NCBI GenBank assembly: GCA_028564925.1
Contig: CM053030.1
Location: 403,821,603-403,885,602 of the forward strand
From: Lithobates sylvaticus
Lineage: Eukaryota > Chordata > Amphibia > Anura > Ranidae
Length of the DNA: 64,000 nucleotides
Direction: 5' to 3'
How positions within the stretch are numbered: the first letter of the stretch is position 1; each line of letters starts with the position of its first letter. Positions 22,771 through 35,011 of the stretch are shown here, piece by piece. Under the pieces are notes generated by a model. The model did no database searches, was not told the DNA's origin, and saw only the letters and a program-made list of their open reading frames with translations. The position numbers were made by a program, and so were the translations under genes.

Positions 22771-23715
22771 AGTTACATTGTTACATAGTTAGTCAGGTTG
22801 AAAAAAGACACAAAGTCCATCTAGTTCAACCCAAAAAAAAAAAAAAAAAAAAACAATCTCATATACACAACCCTTCACCCACAGTTAATCCAGAGGAAGA
22901 TGAAAAACCCCAGCAGAGCATGATCCGATTTGCTACAGCAGGGGCAAAAATTCCTTCCTGATCTCCGAGAGGCAATCGGATTTTCCCTGGATCAACTTTA
23001 CCTATAAATGTTAGTATCCCGTTATATTATGTACATTTAGGAATGAATCCAGACCTTTTTTAAAGCAATCTACTGAGCTGGCCAGAAGCACCTCTGGAGG
23101 GAGTCTAGATCTTACTGTGAAGAAACCTTTCCGTATTTGGAGATGAAATCTTTTTTTCCTCTAGACGTAAAGAGTGCCCCCTTGTCCTCTGTGATGACCT
23201 TAAAGTGAATAACTCAACACCAAGTTCACTGTATGGACCACTTATGTACATGTTGATCATATCCCCCCTTAATTTCCTCTTCTCAAGAGAGTTTCTCAAC
23301 TCCAGTCCTCAAGGCTCCCCAAACAGGTCATGTTTTCAGGCTTTCCATTATTTTGCACAGGTGATTTGATCAATTTCACTGCCTTAGTAATTACCCCAGC
23401 CGTTTCACCTGAGAGAAATCCTGAAAATATGACCTATTGGGGTGCCCTGAGGACTGGAGTAGAGAAACACTGCTCTAATATTTTTTTCTCATAGCTGAGC
23501 TCCTCCATGCCTCTTATCAGTTTGGTTGCACTTCTCTGCATTTTATCCAGTTCCCCCGTATCCTTTTTGTGAACTGGTGCCCAAAACTGAACTGCATATT
23601 CCAGATGAGGTCTTACTAATGATTTGTACAGGGGCAAAATGATATCTCGCTCTCTGGAGTCCATACCTCTCTTAATACAAGAATTGCAGTTCTCGTAGTT
23701 CTCATAGGGGAACAT
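22771..23715 (-). mobile_element. Rex1/CR1-like LINE 3' end (copy A)
   Basis: On the minus strand the reverse transcriptase tail reads DIILPLYKSLVRPHLEYAV, FWAPVHKKDTGELDKMQR and ATKLIRGMEELSYE. After an inserted MITE come RKLRGDMINMY and RTRGHSLRLEEK. The 3' UTR ends GTTGAACTAGATGGACTTTG and an AACTATGTAAC-type tail. These are the usual C-terminal motifs of CR1/L2/Rex1 LINEs. Only the last ~200 codons remain; the element is 5' truncated, as LINEs usually are. 21384-22770 outside it holds no recognisable gene. Confidence 0.8.
23290..23472. mobile_element. hAT MITE inside the LINE (copy A), left end eroded
   Basis: The right terminus is GGACTGGAGTAGAGAAACACTG, followed by CTCTAATA. The left end starts inside the inverted repeat (GTTTCTCAACTCCAGTCCTC), because a small deletion removed the first bases. 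The intact version is in copy B (44731-44915). Confidence 0.75.
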
Positions 23716-24181
23716 AGCGGATGTCTTAAAGCTGTATGTTGCGTTATAGAATAGAACAGTTTTCAGGGTGAATGTTAGCGACAGACAGCTTTGTTAACAG
23801 ACATCAGCAGCACCCCCAAACTACTATTAGTGAATGTGGTAAAGTTTCACTTAGCAAAGGATAGTATGTCACATTGCAAGGGGAGAAAAAAATGTTTTGC
23901 TTGCTCATGGTTGGATGATGGAGGTCAGCAGAACTCAACCTCATTCAATGAGTTCTGGGACACATTCTCTTGCAATGTGCAACCATCCTGAAAAGTGAAT
24001 AGTCGATTTTCCGAGGGCCACCCATAATCGTTCTCGGGAATGACAGAACCGCGGTAAACAAGGCTGAGCATCGTTCTGTCACAGACAAAGAGAAAGATCT
24101 GTGATTCCTAGTAATCAGGAACACCGATCTCTCTCTTTGTCCAGGGTCAGCATCCGCCACACAGTTAGTAAACACACCCAA

Positions 24182-24243
24182 CACTTTGGAACTGACATTT
24201 CCTATCCAAGAACTGTAATCCTCTTATATTGTTTGGTTTTAAC
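24182..24243. other. Duplication junction segment
   Basis: These 62 bp separate the last base with a match in copy B's right end (partner 46404) from the first base that matches window position 1. I find them nowhere else in the window, so they probably belong to the left edge of the duplicated unit, which lies before base 1 for copy A. The left side of the junction is inside the ranid repeat that is fuller at 46049-46895. Confidence 0.6.
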
Positions 24244-24472
24244 TTTGTCTCTTAATATGATAGCACAATGACTAACACAATTCCAATTTATCTGCTTAAT
24301 GACCATCGTTTTTTTCTATTTTTTTCGTGATGAGATCATTTTTTCTTATATTTTACCTGAAATAACTTCTTTACTTGTACGTATACAGTATATTAGTATG
24401 TTTGTATATTTTAGGTCAAGTTTAACTTTATTTTAGAGATTTCTTCTGTCTTCGTGACAAGTTTGTTCAACC

Positions 24473-24695
24473 TTAAAGCGGAAGTAAACCCATCAATTTA
24501 ACAGTTTAAAAAAAAAAGGCATGCCGGGAATGCTAACTGCACATTGGCTGGGCTCTCAACCAAACAGTCAAACCATCCAATGACTGGTGTCATAACGGAT
24601 CACATGTGCAGCACCGTGGCAGTTGAAGATTAAACAGAGGCAAAGATGGCAGCTTCCTTGGCTGAAAACGATAGGGGGGTTTACTTCCACTTTAA
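24473..24695. mobile_element. Complete TTAA-flanked MITE (copy B)
   Basis: Ends are TTAAAGCGGAAGTAAACCC and GGGTTTACTTCCACTTTAA, an 18-19 bp near-perfect inverted repeat that includes TTAA on both sides. TTAA is the target of piggyBac-type elements, so a piggyBac-derived MITE is possible. No coding capacity. Confidence 0.7.
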
Positions 24696-25617
24696 AATAG
24701 CATTCAGACTGTGGAGTATCTCTGCTTACTTAGAAAAGCATTTTGGTTATTTATAATAAATTATACTTTATATGCAGAAATTAGATAATATTGCATACTA
24801 TGTTGTAAAGTATAATTTTTGGAAAGGCTGCAATTGCTGTTTAATCAGTTTTATCGCAGTAGTGTAGTACAGTACATACATTTTGGTAACATGCATTAAA
24901 ATAAAAAAAAATTCAGCAACAGCTAAACTAACTTACTCAAAAATACAGATTATTACACTGAAAAACATATATTTGAAAAAAACAAATGATTTATTTGCAC
25001 GTTAGATTGAATTGGGGCAACGTGACAAGAACTCTGAATAGCCATCCCCACTTCTGCTAACGCAAACCATCCTCATGCTCTGGTACTGCTCTGCTCGGTT
25101 ATCACAAGCTTTGTGACAGACTTCTTCCCTGTCCCCACGCGGCAGTCCGTGAGCCTGGCGATTTAGTTTTTTTAGCACTGTAGAGAAAGGGGATAACGAT
25201 CAGTGTCTCAGAGCAATCAGGGGATAGTTCCACCCCCTTTGGAGATCAAATACTACCTTTTTATCAGATCCCAAATATGTCCAACAAATCTTAGATGCAC
25301 AAGATTTGTATTTCTCTACTAACGACACCGACAACACTGATCACTACACACTGTGGAATGCTCACAAAGTGTTTATGCAAGGCATATTCTTTAAAATTGG
25401 GGCACACACCAAAACACAGCATTCCCAGACTTTTAACCACCTTAGGCAAACTTTGAGAGATCTTGAATCTCCAACAAAATGCCTCCTTCCCCCAGCTGGA
25501 GAAAGACTTTCGAACAGCTAGGTATGCCTTTCGCCATTTTTTAATTGCACAACATGATTGTTTCCTTAAATCCTTAACAGTTAACTCTTATGCATTGTAT
25601 CATAAGGCCGGTACCTA

Positions 25618-27202
25618 CAGTATCTCACAAAAGTGAGTACACCCCTCACATTTTTGTAAATATTTTATTATTATATCTTTTCATGTGACAACACGGAAGA
25701 AATTACACTTTCCTAGAATGTAAAGTAATGAATGTACAGCTTGTATAACAGTGTAACTTTGCTGTCCCCTCAAAGTAACTCAACACACAGCCATTAATGT
25801 CTAAACCGCTGGCAACAAAAGTGAGTACACCCCTAAGTGAAAATGTCCAAACTGCGTCCAAAGTGTCAATATTTAGTGTGGCCACCATTATTTTCCAGCA
25901 CTTAACCCTCTTGGGCATGGAGTTCACCAGAGCTTCACAGGTTGTCACTGGAGTCCTCTTCCACACCTCCATGACGACATCACAAAGCTGGTGGATGTTA
26001 GAGACCTTGCGTTCCTTCACCTTCCATTGAGGATGCCCCACAGATGCTCAATAGGGTTTAGTTCTGGAGATATGCTTGGCCAGTCCATCACCTTTACCCT
26101 CAGATTTTTTAGCAAGGCAATGGTCTTTTTGGAGGTGTGTTTGGGGTTGTTATCATGTTGGAATACTGCCCTGCGGTCCAGTCTCCAAAGGGAGGGGATC
26201 ATGCTGTGTTTAAGTATATGTTGGCATTCACAATTCCCTCAATGAACTGTAGCTCTCCAGTGCTGGCAGCACTCATGTAGCCTCAGACCATGACACTCCC
26301 ACCACCATGCTTGACTGTATGCAAGACACACTTGTCTTTGTACTCTTTGCTGGTTGCCGCCACACACGTTTGACACCATCTGAACCAAATAATTTTATCT
26401 TGGTCTCATCAGACCACAGGATATGGTTCCAGTAATCCATGTCCTTTGCTTGTCTTTAGCAAACTGTTTGTGGGCTTTCTTGCGCATCATCTTTAGAAGA
26501 GGCTTCCTTCTGGGATGACAGTCATGCAGCCCAATTGGATGCAGTGTGCGGCGTATGGTCTAAGCCCTGACAGGCTGACCCCCACACCTTCAACCTCTGC
26601 AGCACTCATATGTATATTTCCCAAAGACAACCTCTGGATATGATGCTGAGCATGTGCACTGAACTTCTTTGTTCGACCATGGCGAGGCCTGTTCTGAGTG
26701 GAACCTGTCCTGTTAAACCACTATATGGTCTTAGCCAACGTGCTGCAGCTCAGTTTCAGGGTCTTGGCAATCTTGTTATAGCCTAATCCATCTTTATGTA
26801 GAGCAACAATTATTTTTTTCAGATCCTCAGAGAGTTGCCATTAGGTGCCCTGTTGAACTTCCAGTGAACAGTATGATAGAGTGAGAGCGATAACACCAAA
26901 TTTAACACACTTGTTCCCCATTTACACCTGAGACCTTGTAACACTAATGAGTCACATGACACCGGGCAAGGAAAATGGCTAACTGGTCCCAATTTGGGCA
27001 TTTTCACTTAGGGGTGTACTCACTTTTGTTGCCAGCGGTTTAGACATTAATGGCTGTGTGTTGAGTTATTTTGAGGGGACAACTAATTTACACTGTTACA
27101 CAAGCTGTAGCAAAGTGTAATTTCTTCCGTGTTGGCACATGGAAAGATATAATAAAATATTTACAAAAATGTGAGGGGTGTACTTACTTTTGTGAGATAC
27201 TG
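25618..27202 (-). mobile_element. Tc1/mariner element (copy B)
   Basis: Ortholog of 11161-12764, flanked by TA at 25616-25617 and 27203-27204. The transposase remnant on the minus strand (26202-25703) keeps AVFQHDNNPKHTSK and SPELNPIEHLWG, then shifts frame at GILNGR. It is as broken as its sister. Confidence 0.9.
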
Positions 27203-27331
27203 TATTTGGTATTTAGCAAGACAATTAAGGTCCAAATGTACTGCTACTAAAATCTCATACCTAACAGATCTAGAAACATCTGCCAAAGTCACTAACCCTA
27301 AACTTATAGTTGAGGCTTTTAAAAGATACTA

Positions 27332-27804
27332 CCGAAAATAATACCTACCCCTAAAATAAGACCTAGTGTTAACTTCCAGGAGGGCTGCAATATAAGCCCT
27401 ACCCCAAAAATAAGCCCTAGTGTAAAATGCTTGTAAAATCCTATAATCCACTCTATTACAGTAGTATATAATGTACAATGTGTGTGTTTCTGTAATATAA
27501 TTGTGGGGAAGAGAGCTCCGGCGGGTCACAGAAGCACAGAGCGGCACTATAACGAAGGTATTTGGCACAATTATATTAAAGAAACACACACATTGTACAT
27601 TATATACTACTGTAACAGAGTGGATTTTAGGATTTTACAAGCATTTTAACTCCGTTTACACTGGTGATTCCTGTCAGGCAGGGAGAGAGAGGGGGAGAGA
27701 AGACAGCACATTACATGGTAAGACCTACCCTGAAAATAAGCCCTAATGTGTCTTTTGTTGTCAAAATTAATATAAGACCCGGGCTTTTTTTCAGGGAAAC
27801 ACGG
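27332..27804 (+). mobile_element. TA-flanked hairpin MITE (copy B)
   Basis: Ortholog of 12894-13366. TA occurs at 27330-27331 and 27805-27806. The internal ~50-bp-arm hairpin (about 27455-27615) is preserved. The left inverted repeat lacks the same ~9 bases, so that loss predates the duplication. Confidence 0.75.
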
Positions 27805-28999
27805 TATGCATCCCTCTATGATCTCAAAAGTGATAAAGATCATAGCCTCCCTAGTAATTACAGACCCATATCCCTCCTAAACTCCAACATTAAAATATAC
27901 GCCAAAACACTGGCAATGAGATTAATAGACATCCTGCCAACACTAATATAGCCTGACCAAGTGGGATTCATTAAGGAGTCTCAAGCTCCAGACACCACAC
28001 GAAGAATGATAAATATACTCCGCTATACTGAATTAAATAGGAGGAAGGGGAGAAGGTGACATGTTCTCCCATATCTGGAAGTACAAGGTATTTTCAAAGG
28101 TTTTTAGGTGTTATTATTTACAGTATTCAAGGATCTCCCCCATCTCTCCTGGAGAAGTGGGGCAATTCCACAAAAATGCATCAAGGTCAATAGCCCCCTA
28201 TACATATACAGTATATGTTGTACTTACCTGGCATGGAATAGGAAGAAAAAAACTGTTGCTGTTCTTCCAGTGGAATAGAGATACCCTAAGACAGGAAGTA
28301 TGATACTGGCAAGAATACTAAGTAAAAATACATTTTAAAAATTCCTACAAAATAAAAGTGCAGTCACCACATTAGAGTGATTGTAAAGTCTTGTTCTTTT
28401 TTCTTTTAAAATAACAAAACATGTTCTACCTACCTGCTCTATTGCAGTGGATTTGCACAGAGCAGCCCCAGGTCCTCCTCTTCATGAGTCCCTCTTCTGT
28501 GCTCCTATGAGTCATACCAGCTCTCCCTGAGTCACTCACCCGACCCAGATTGACACACAGGCTGCCAGCCAAGCCCGAATTTACCTAATCTACCAAAAAA
28601 ACACTAGCACTCTAGCAACACAGCTAGGGGGTGCTACATGAATTTAAAAAAAAAAAATGTAAAAAAAAAAGAAAAAAAAAAAAACTACTGACACTCTCCA
28701 CTATCCTAATGACACTGTCCATTGCTCTACTAACACTGTCAGTATATATACACATGCACACACACGCATATGTGTTTGAGCTTCGGGGTGCACACCCTGA
28801 TGCAATAGACTGTGCACACCTATGTGTATAATTATAATAAAGGTGCTGCAGATTTGATGAGTTATGACACCAGCCATTTGATGGCTTGGCAGTTCGGTTG
28901 AGAGCACAATCAAATGTGACAGTTATCATTCACAACATGCCCTAAATGCAACTAATTTTGGAAAACAGTTAAACTGATGGGTTCAATTATGCTTTAGAA

Positions 29000-29183
29000 C
29001 AGTGGTTCTCAACCTCAGTCCTAAGTACCCCCAACAGGCCATGTTTTGGGAATTTCCCTTAGATAAAATAGCTGTCCAAAATACCAAGCCATTGATTCTG
29101 ATTTAAAGCACCTGTGCAAGATAAAGGAAAACCTGCAAACATGGCCTGTTGGAGGTACTTAGGACTGAGGTTGAGAACCACTG
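29000..29183. mobile_element. 184-bp hAT MITE, insertion specific to copy B
   Basis: Ends are CAGTGGTTCTCAACCTCAG and CTGAGGTTGAGAACCACTG, flanked by the perfect 8-bp duplication CTTTAGAA (28992-28999, 29184-29191). Copy A keeps the unoccupied CTTTAGAA at 14539-14546. Termini are of the Charlie-like hAT type. It has no coding capacity and was mobilised in trans. Confidence 0.95.
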
Positions 29184-29742
29184 CTTTAGAAGATCATCCC
29201 ATGGAGTGGATGTTCCTGCACAATAATGCTATAAACACTTTCCAGCCCCCTCGCTATTTGTTACACGTCTGTTTTCTCATTCAAACAAAGCTGCTTCAGT
29301 GCCAGTCTCTCTGCTGAATAGGTTCTCTCAGTCTCTAGATTGGACATTCATTATGCTCACACACAGACAGTCTGAATCAGGTCAGTTTTAGGCCAGATAG
29401 GCCAGTGTTTCGCTCACACACACTATTTTAGCAGCAACAGCATTGTTCATTTGGAAAGTTCGTCGGACCTGCATACAGACGAGCGGACTTCCCGACAGGA
29501 ACTGGGTCTGGCGGACTTTCGGCGGTAAGAAAAAGTCAGCTGGTGCCCACACATGTTTGGAATGTCCGCTGGACTATGGTCCAAAAGTCAGATCGTGTGT
29601 ACGCGGCATAAAGGAGTGAGTTGTAACTGACTGCCGGCTCTTCCCTTTAGTGCAAATCTCAATTTTTCCTCAATTACAGTCCTCCAATTGGTTACCTGTG
29701 ACATTCTTTCTCTGCCAGTGTCATGTATCTTAATAACTTTGA

Positions 29743-30772
29743 GATATGCGTACTGTCTGCCACACAAAGAAATACAATTCTTTGATCAATCTATGTAAAA
29801 AGGCTCCATTTTTTTGAAGCGGTCTTTTAGGCAAATTGGTTAGTTCAATTTTAGCTCTACGGTTATTTGTCCATTACTTCACTAATATCTTTTTTTTCGT
29901 CAGGGAAAAAAAAAAAAAAATTCAAGACTTGCGTAGATCCTTAATGTCAATTTACTTACCCTGAAATAGTTACATTGTGCTGGAGGAGTCTGTAAACTAG
30001 ATGTGGTTGGGCTGCCCTGCTTTTAGTAATTAAACTGTCAAGTCAGATGGAACTATTTCTCCCTTTGGCACTGTACTACAATAGTCCTGACAGCCATTTC
30101 CATGACCAACCTACAGGCTTAATGCATTTATTTTAGGAGAGTGCAAACTGCTACTTGTCATCTTACATCTAACAATATATTAGCTGACTTCATGCTACTT
30201 TTTACTAATCAGAAAACTAAAAGGACGACATACAAAAGACAATTAGAAGCAAACTGTTTCGAATTTACTTGTTATGTAGATGACTTATGGCATGGAATCA
30301 CTCTCAGTCTTATCCCTTTGACAGAAGTTATGGCTAACTTTCAAATAAGTATGATTTACCTGCAAACTTGTACTTTTAACAGCCGGAGATGTGCAGGGAA
30401 ATGATATCTCTATCTTTTATGGGAATCTAAACTAGCGCTATGAAAAGCAGATGACAAGTTGAAGAAATCTTTGCCTTGGTGTGAAGGATATATAGAGTGC
30501 TCAGGAACAGAACATTCTCCTTCTGTTCTGTTCTGTCTGAAACCAGTGGTCACACTGTCAAAGGCACCTAATAGAAGTCATTCTAGAATAGATTCTTTTA
30601 CTGAAAAAGCAGCAGGCACTTGAGACCAACTAACAGCGGATGTAATGTGAAAATCCACAGGGACTGAATTGCTGAAGGCCTGGAAATACACATAGATATA
30701 TCCCTAGACTAAAACATTAACACTAACTCCAGGGAACCGTTAAATACAAAGTTTAACCACTTGAGGATCAGC
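29743..30772. other. Low-divergence island (copy B)
   Basis: Partner of 15100-16137: almost substitution-free over about 1.03 kb, while its surroundings differ by about 2-3%. See the copy A entry for possible reasons. Confidence 0.6.
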
Positions 30773-31136
30773 ATGTTACACCCCTTTCCTTGTCTAGGCC
30801 ACTTTCCAGTTTTCAGTGCTGTGGATGTTTAATTGACATCTACTTGGTCATGCAATAGAATACATTTTATATTGTGTTTGTTTTGTTTTTTCGTTTTTTT
30901 TGGTCTTATAGGCAGATACAGCATTATTTTGGTTGTTTTTAATAATCACTAATATTTTTTACCATGTAAACAAAAAAAGACCACCAGATTTTTGGAACAA
31001 AAAATTTGTTTACCTAACATAGCAAATACGATTGCCAGGACTGTATGACAACTAACTTGACCATGTATCACCACAGAGTGGTACTGTGGATACTGGAAAT
31101 ATAAAAGTGTCGCGTCCTGATTATTAGAGAATATAC

Positions 31137-31560
31137 AAGAAGAATGGAGCTTTGGACTTTTTAGGCACAACAATACACAAATTAATAAAATGTAATGTCT
31201 ATAATATGTAAAAAAAAAAACACACAATGATAACAATAACATTTAAAAAACACACTAATGGTTTGTACCTAGAGTAAATCTCTAGCATCGACCTACTGCA
31301 CTACACAGAATAAACATAAATATCTATAGTGTAATATTTCCCCGGAGTTCTGGTTATGATGTAGAATGATGTCAAAACATGCTCTTGCTCTACATGTTAC
31401 GCGACAAAAGCTTACTTAGGAGCTTGGGCAAACTATAATGTGTGAAAGAGGAAACATGCAAATATTATCAATCTTGGACATATACATAAATTCTAACAAA
31501 GCATAACATATTTAAACATTCCAGTTAACTCCAAAATGGTCACACAGTAGGTAACGAGTA
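31137..31560 (-). repeat. Left arm of the Penelope-like element (copy B)
   Basis: Matches 16497-16940 of copy A. Here the element body is absent, and sequence after 31616 belongs to a Harbinger transposon. The right arm resumes at 35850. Fossil. Confidence 0.7.
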
Positions 31561-32116
31561 ATGATGACGTAGGCAAATCAACAACTATGGGGGTGTGTAT
31601 ATAACATAATACTATAATGCCTCATACACACGATCGGAATTCTCGTCGGAAAAAACTGTGTCGGTTTTTCCGACGGAATTCCGCTCAAGCTGTGTTGCAT
31701 ACACACGATCACACCAAATTCCGACCGCCAAGAACGCGGTGACGTCCACCACGTACGACGAGACCATAAAAGGAAAGTTCAGCACCATCTCCGGCACCCG
31801 TTGGGCTCCTTCTGCTGATCTCATGTTTTTCACGTGTTAGTAGAAGTTTCGCTATAGACGATTCGTGTCTTTTCAGACTTGTGCTTCAGATCGTTCCTGC
31901 TCTACAGTTTGTGGTTGTCGGTGCGTATTTGCTTATCAGTGCGTGTAGTCAGTTCGCATTTGTTTGTCTTTGCGGCCTATATATTTATATATAGTACGCT
32001 TTGATTTTCAGTGCTTATTGTCTGCTCGTTGCTTGATTTGCATTTCGTTCTTTCAGGCCTTGCTGTTTATCAGTGCTTTCTTTAGTCCGTTCTGATCAGC
32101 CCATCGTTTAGAAGCG

Positions 32117-34176
32117 ATGTTACGTGTACGTACTCGTCGTAGAGTTCGTGCTGTGCGGGGGCTTGGTGTTGGGGTTCTTACTTTGACACAAGCCCGGTCC
32201 ATGAACAGGGCGAGGAGGAGTTCGTGGACCAAGAATTGGTTGCTCCAGCGTGACCAATTCTCGCACATGCCTCTGCTCCGTGAGATCCGTGAGAATAACC
32301 CTGATGATTTCAGAAATTTTTTCAGGATGACGGACCCCGTTTTTCACCGTATGTTGGCTTTGCTGTCCCCTTATATTACCGGGCAGGATACCTGCATGTG
32401 GCAAGCCATCACTGCGGAGCAGAGGTTAGTTGCCTCGTTGAGATACTTGGCGACAGGGAGAAGCCTGCAGGACCTCAAGTTCTCGACAGGCATCTCCCCC
32501 CAGGCTCTGGGGATCATCATTCCAGAGACCTGTTCTGCCATCATCCAGGTCCTGCAGAAGGACTATATGAGGGTAAGTTGTATTCTTTAACATCACATTC
32601 TATTGTATTTACTGTTTGCTACTGTATTGTATTTCTTTCCTTGTTCCCTAATTACCAGGATTTCATTATGCTGTAATATGCTGCAATATGCTGTAATATG
32701 CTGTGCCCCTTTGTCCTCATGCATGTTGGATTTTTGTATGCTCCTTTTTTGTCCTTCATGCATCTTTGCCTTCACTAACCCCCCCCAGCATGCTATCCGG
32801 GGCCCATATATACCTATAGTCTAGTCACTTAACAATGTATTTTGTTAGCTCCATTGTAATGCTTTACCCTAAACACCCCTAAAATGTGTACAAATGTTCT
32901 AGTTTTCCTTAAATTCCTTCAGAGGGCCTGAGGCTTTGTTTTGTGGTGCCCCAAATCTTTTTTGAACCCCCCCCTCCCCCAACTGCTCAGTCAGCTGATA
33001 CAAATCCTCTATGTGCTGACTTTGCCAAACCCAATACACACTATACCTACCTCTATGGTGGTCATATTTATGGATTAATTTTTCCAAGCATGTAGTGCCA
33101 GAGCCTGCCTCAATACTTTCAAATGCTACTGTTTTAATTCTTCTCCTCCTATTATTATTGTGATAGGTAATAGCAGAATCCTTATTTTTTACCTGTCCAG
33201 TGGGCTGCCAATAGTGTAATGAAGGAGGGGCTGGCCAAACTATCACACATTACTTTGTTACTCCATTACGTAGTGGAGAGGGTGGTTACCTGTCCAAAAC
33301 ATCCCCCCCCCTAAAATATTTACAAGGGGCCATCAGAGGGGGGGAGGAATCTGATAAGTGGACCTTATATTTTTAGCCTTTAAATACTACAAGAAATGTT
33401 ATACTGATGTTTGCCAACAATGTTTGTGTATAATCTGCTTGTAATGTTTATTATCAAATGTACTAATTATATTTTTCTTGTTTGACTCCACAGTTTCCTT
33501 CCACGCCACAGGAATGGCAGACTGTGGCCTCCCAGTTTGCCCAGCGGTGGGATTTCCAGAACTGCGGAGGGGCAATCGATGGGAAGCACCTCCACATCGT
33601 CCCACCACCCCATTCGGGGTCATACTATTTCAACTATAGGGGTTCAATAGTATCGTGTTGATGGCGGTGGTGGGGGCGAACTATGAGTTCCTATATGTGG
33701 ACGTGGGGTGGAATGGTCGGATGTCGGATGGAGGAGTGTTTTGCCGGACGGAGTTCTACCGACGTCTCGAGAGTGGTGGCTTGGGATTGCCACCCCCGGA
33801 GGAGAATGTCGAGGGACTCCCGTTTGTGTTTGTGGCAGACGAGGCGTTTGGTTTGGCAAACCATTTGATGCGACCGTTCCCCCAGAGGACCCTCACCCCG
33901 GAGAAGAGGGTATTTAATTACCGGCTGGCCAGAGCCAGAAGGGTCGTGGAGAATGCGTTTGGTATTCTGGCCAGCCGGTTCCGCCTGTTCCAAACGGCCA
34001 TAAATATTGCAGAATATAAACTGAACACCATCGTGGTATCATGTTGCATCTTGCACAATTTTTTTAAACGGACAAACCCAAATTATGTGGTAACACTTGG
34101 GCCTGACGCTGGGCTACAATCTCTCACGTCCCTGGAAGCGGCCCGTCCTGGCTTGCCCCCCCCAAAGCGCCCGTGA
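32117..34176 (+). pseudogene. Harbinger transposase, two exons, one frameshift
   Basis: HARBI1-type DDE nuclease. Exon 1 (32117-32573) encodes MTDPVFHRMLALLSPYI and TAEQRLVASLRYLATGRS, the N-terminal helical part. It ends at the donor G|GTAAGT (32574). The acceptor TTGACTCCACAG ends at 33493. Exon 2 (33494-34176) carries GGAIDGKHLHI (first Asp), YVDVGWNGRMSDGGVF (second Asp) and RRVVENAFGILASRFR (Glu), then CCILHNFF. The frame slips by one base near 33638, between FNY and SIVLMAVVG. Joined length is about 380 residues, close to HARBI1 (349). An AATAAA follows near 34232. With a single slip the copy looks young, and it is present only in copy B. Confidence 0.87.
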
Positions 34177-34706
34177 AGTGCGGGAAAATTATTCTGAATA
34201 TTTTTCGGGGAGGGGGCCATTGCTTTGCCAGCAGTGCTTGAATAAATTTTACCTTTAATTATCTAGAAAAATCTTGCTTTGAATTTCCTGCTTGTGTTTT
34301 TTTTTTGTGTCTCCTATAGTGGACTTGTAGTGCCAAGTGGTTTGCACACTATTATCTAAACACCCATTGTCACTGTAAACACCAATTTAAACACCAAGAA
34401 ATGGTATTGAAAGAAAAAAGGCACACATTGTTGAGCAAAAAATATTTTTTTTACTCTGTACACATTCACATGTTTTTTTTTTTTTTTTATACAAAAATAA
34501 CAAGTTTTGCATTTTCACCCCCAAAAATTGGGGTTACGGTACATAAACAGCCATGTTTCCAAAAATAAAATACACAACTCTGGTGCATAACAAAGTTATA
34601 CGTAGAAAAACTTTTGAAGCCAAGATCACACATTACATTGTCCAAAATGTGTGGATCTTGCCTTCATCAGATGGGGCGCAGTGACCCCTGTAAAAGCCTA
34701 ATTTTG

Positions 34707-34943
34707 AAGATGCACACAAATTTTCAGGCAAACTGGGGATTTACATCCTGATCCCATGCCTAAAATGTCAACATGTGCTATCTCCCATCATGGGGGATCA
34801 ATGTATGTGTTTTGGGGGTGCAACCCCTTCCTCTCACCGACTTGAGTTTTGAGGAAGGGGTTGCAGGCACAAAACGCGTACATTGATATCCCCTGATGGC
34901 AGATAGCACATGTTGACATACTGTGTGCATCTTCAAAATTAGG
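34707..34943. repeat. Long palindrome between the convergent Harbinger genes
   Basis: CCTAATTTTGAAGATGCACA at 34708 is mirrored at about 34924-34943. Inner arms pair AACATGTGCTATCT with AGATAGCACATGTT and TGCAACCCCTTCCTC with GAGGAAGGGGTTGCA, around a loop near 34836-34856. Arms are about 110 bp with small mismatches. Its place between two convergent 3' ends suggests a terminator or a nested MITE. Confidence 0.75.
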
Positions 34944-35011
34944 CTTTTGAAAATGTTGTAAACTTTTTTAATAAAACAGAAAAAATAAAAGGTTGGACAT
35001 TTTGGGAAAAA

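Larger units (their letters stand above)
1..24181 (+). repeat. Tandem segmental duplication, copy A
   Basis: The first bases of the window recur from 24244 onward. The match continues block by block: 1-600 with 24244-25058, 10573-16990 with 25067-31616, 19475-21383 with 35855-38182, 21384-24000 with 42116-45447, and 24018-24181 with 46224-46404. Order and orientation are the same, so this is a direct tandem duplication, not two dispersed repeats. The left boundary lies at or before base 1. Copy A alone holds the 9.95-kb hAT element and the Penelope-like body. It lacks stretches present in B: about 210 bp after 331, 3.9 kb at 21383 and about 780 bp at 24018. Two haplotypes wrongly joined by an assembler would look similar and cannot be excluded from sequence alone. 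Confidence 0.93.
25290..28090 (+). mobile_element. L1/Tx1-type LINE fragment (copy B), interrupted twice
   Basis: Same fragment as 10790-13640, with the Tc1 element (25618-27202) and hairpin MITE (27332-27804) at the same sites. The frame 25306-25521 shows LWNAHKVFMQGIFFKIG, and 27664-27951 ends with LPSNYRPISLLNSNIKIYAK. It starts in sequence continuous with the filled site of the hAT element in copy A. Confidence 0.8.
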
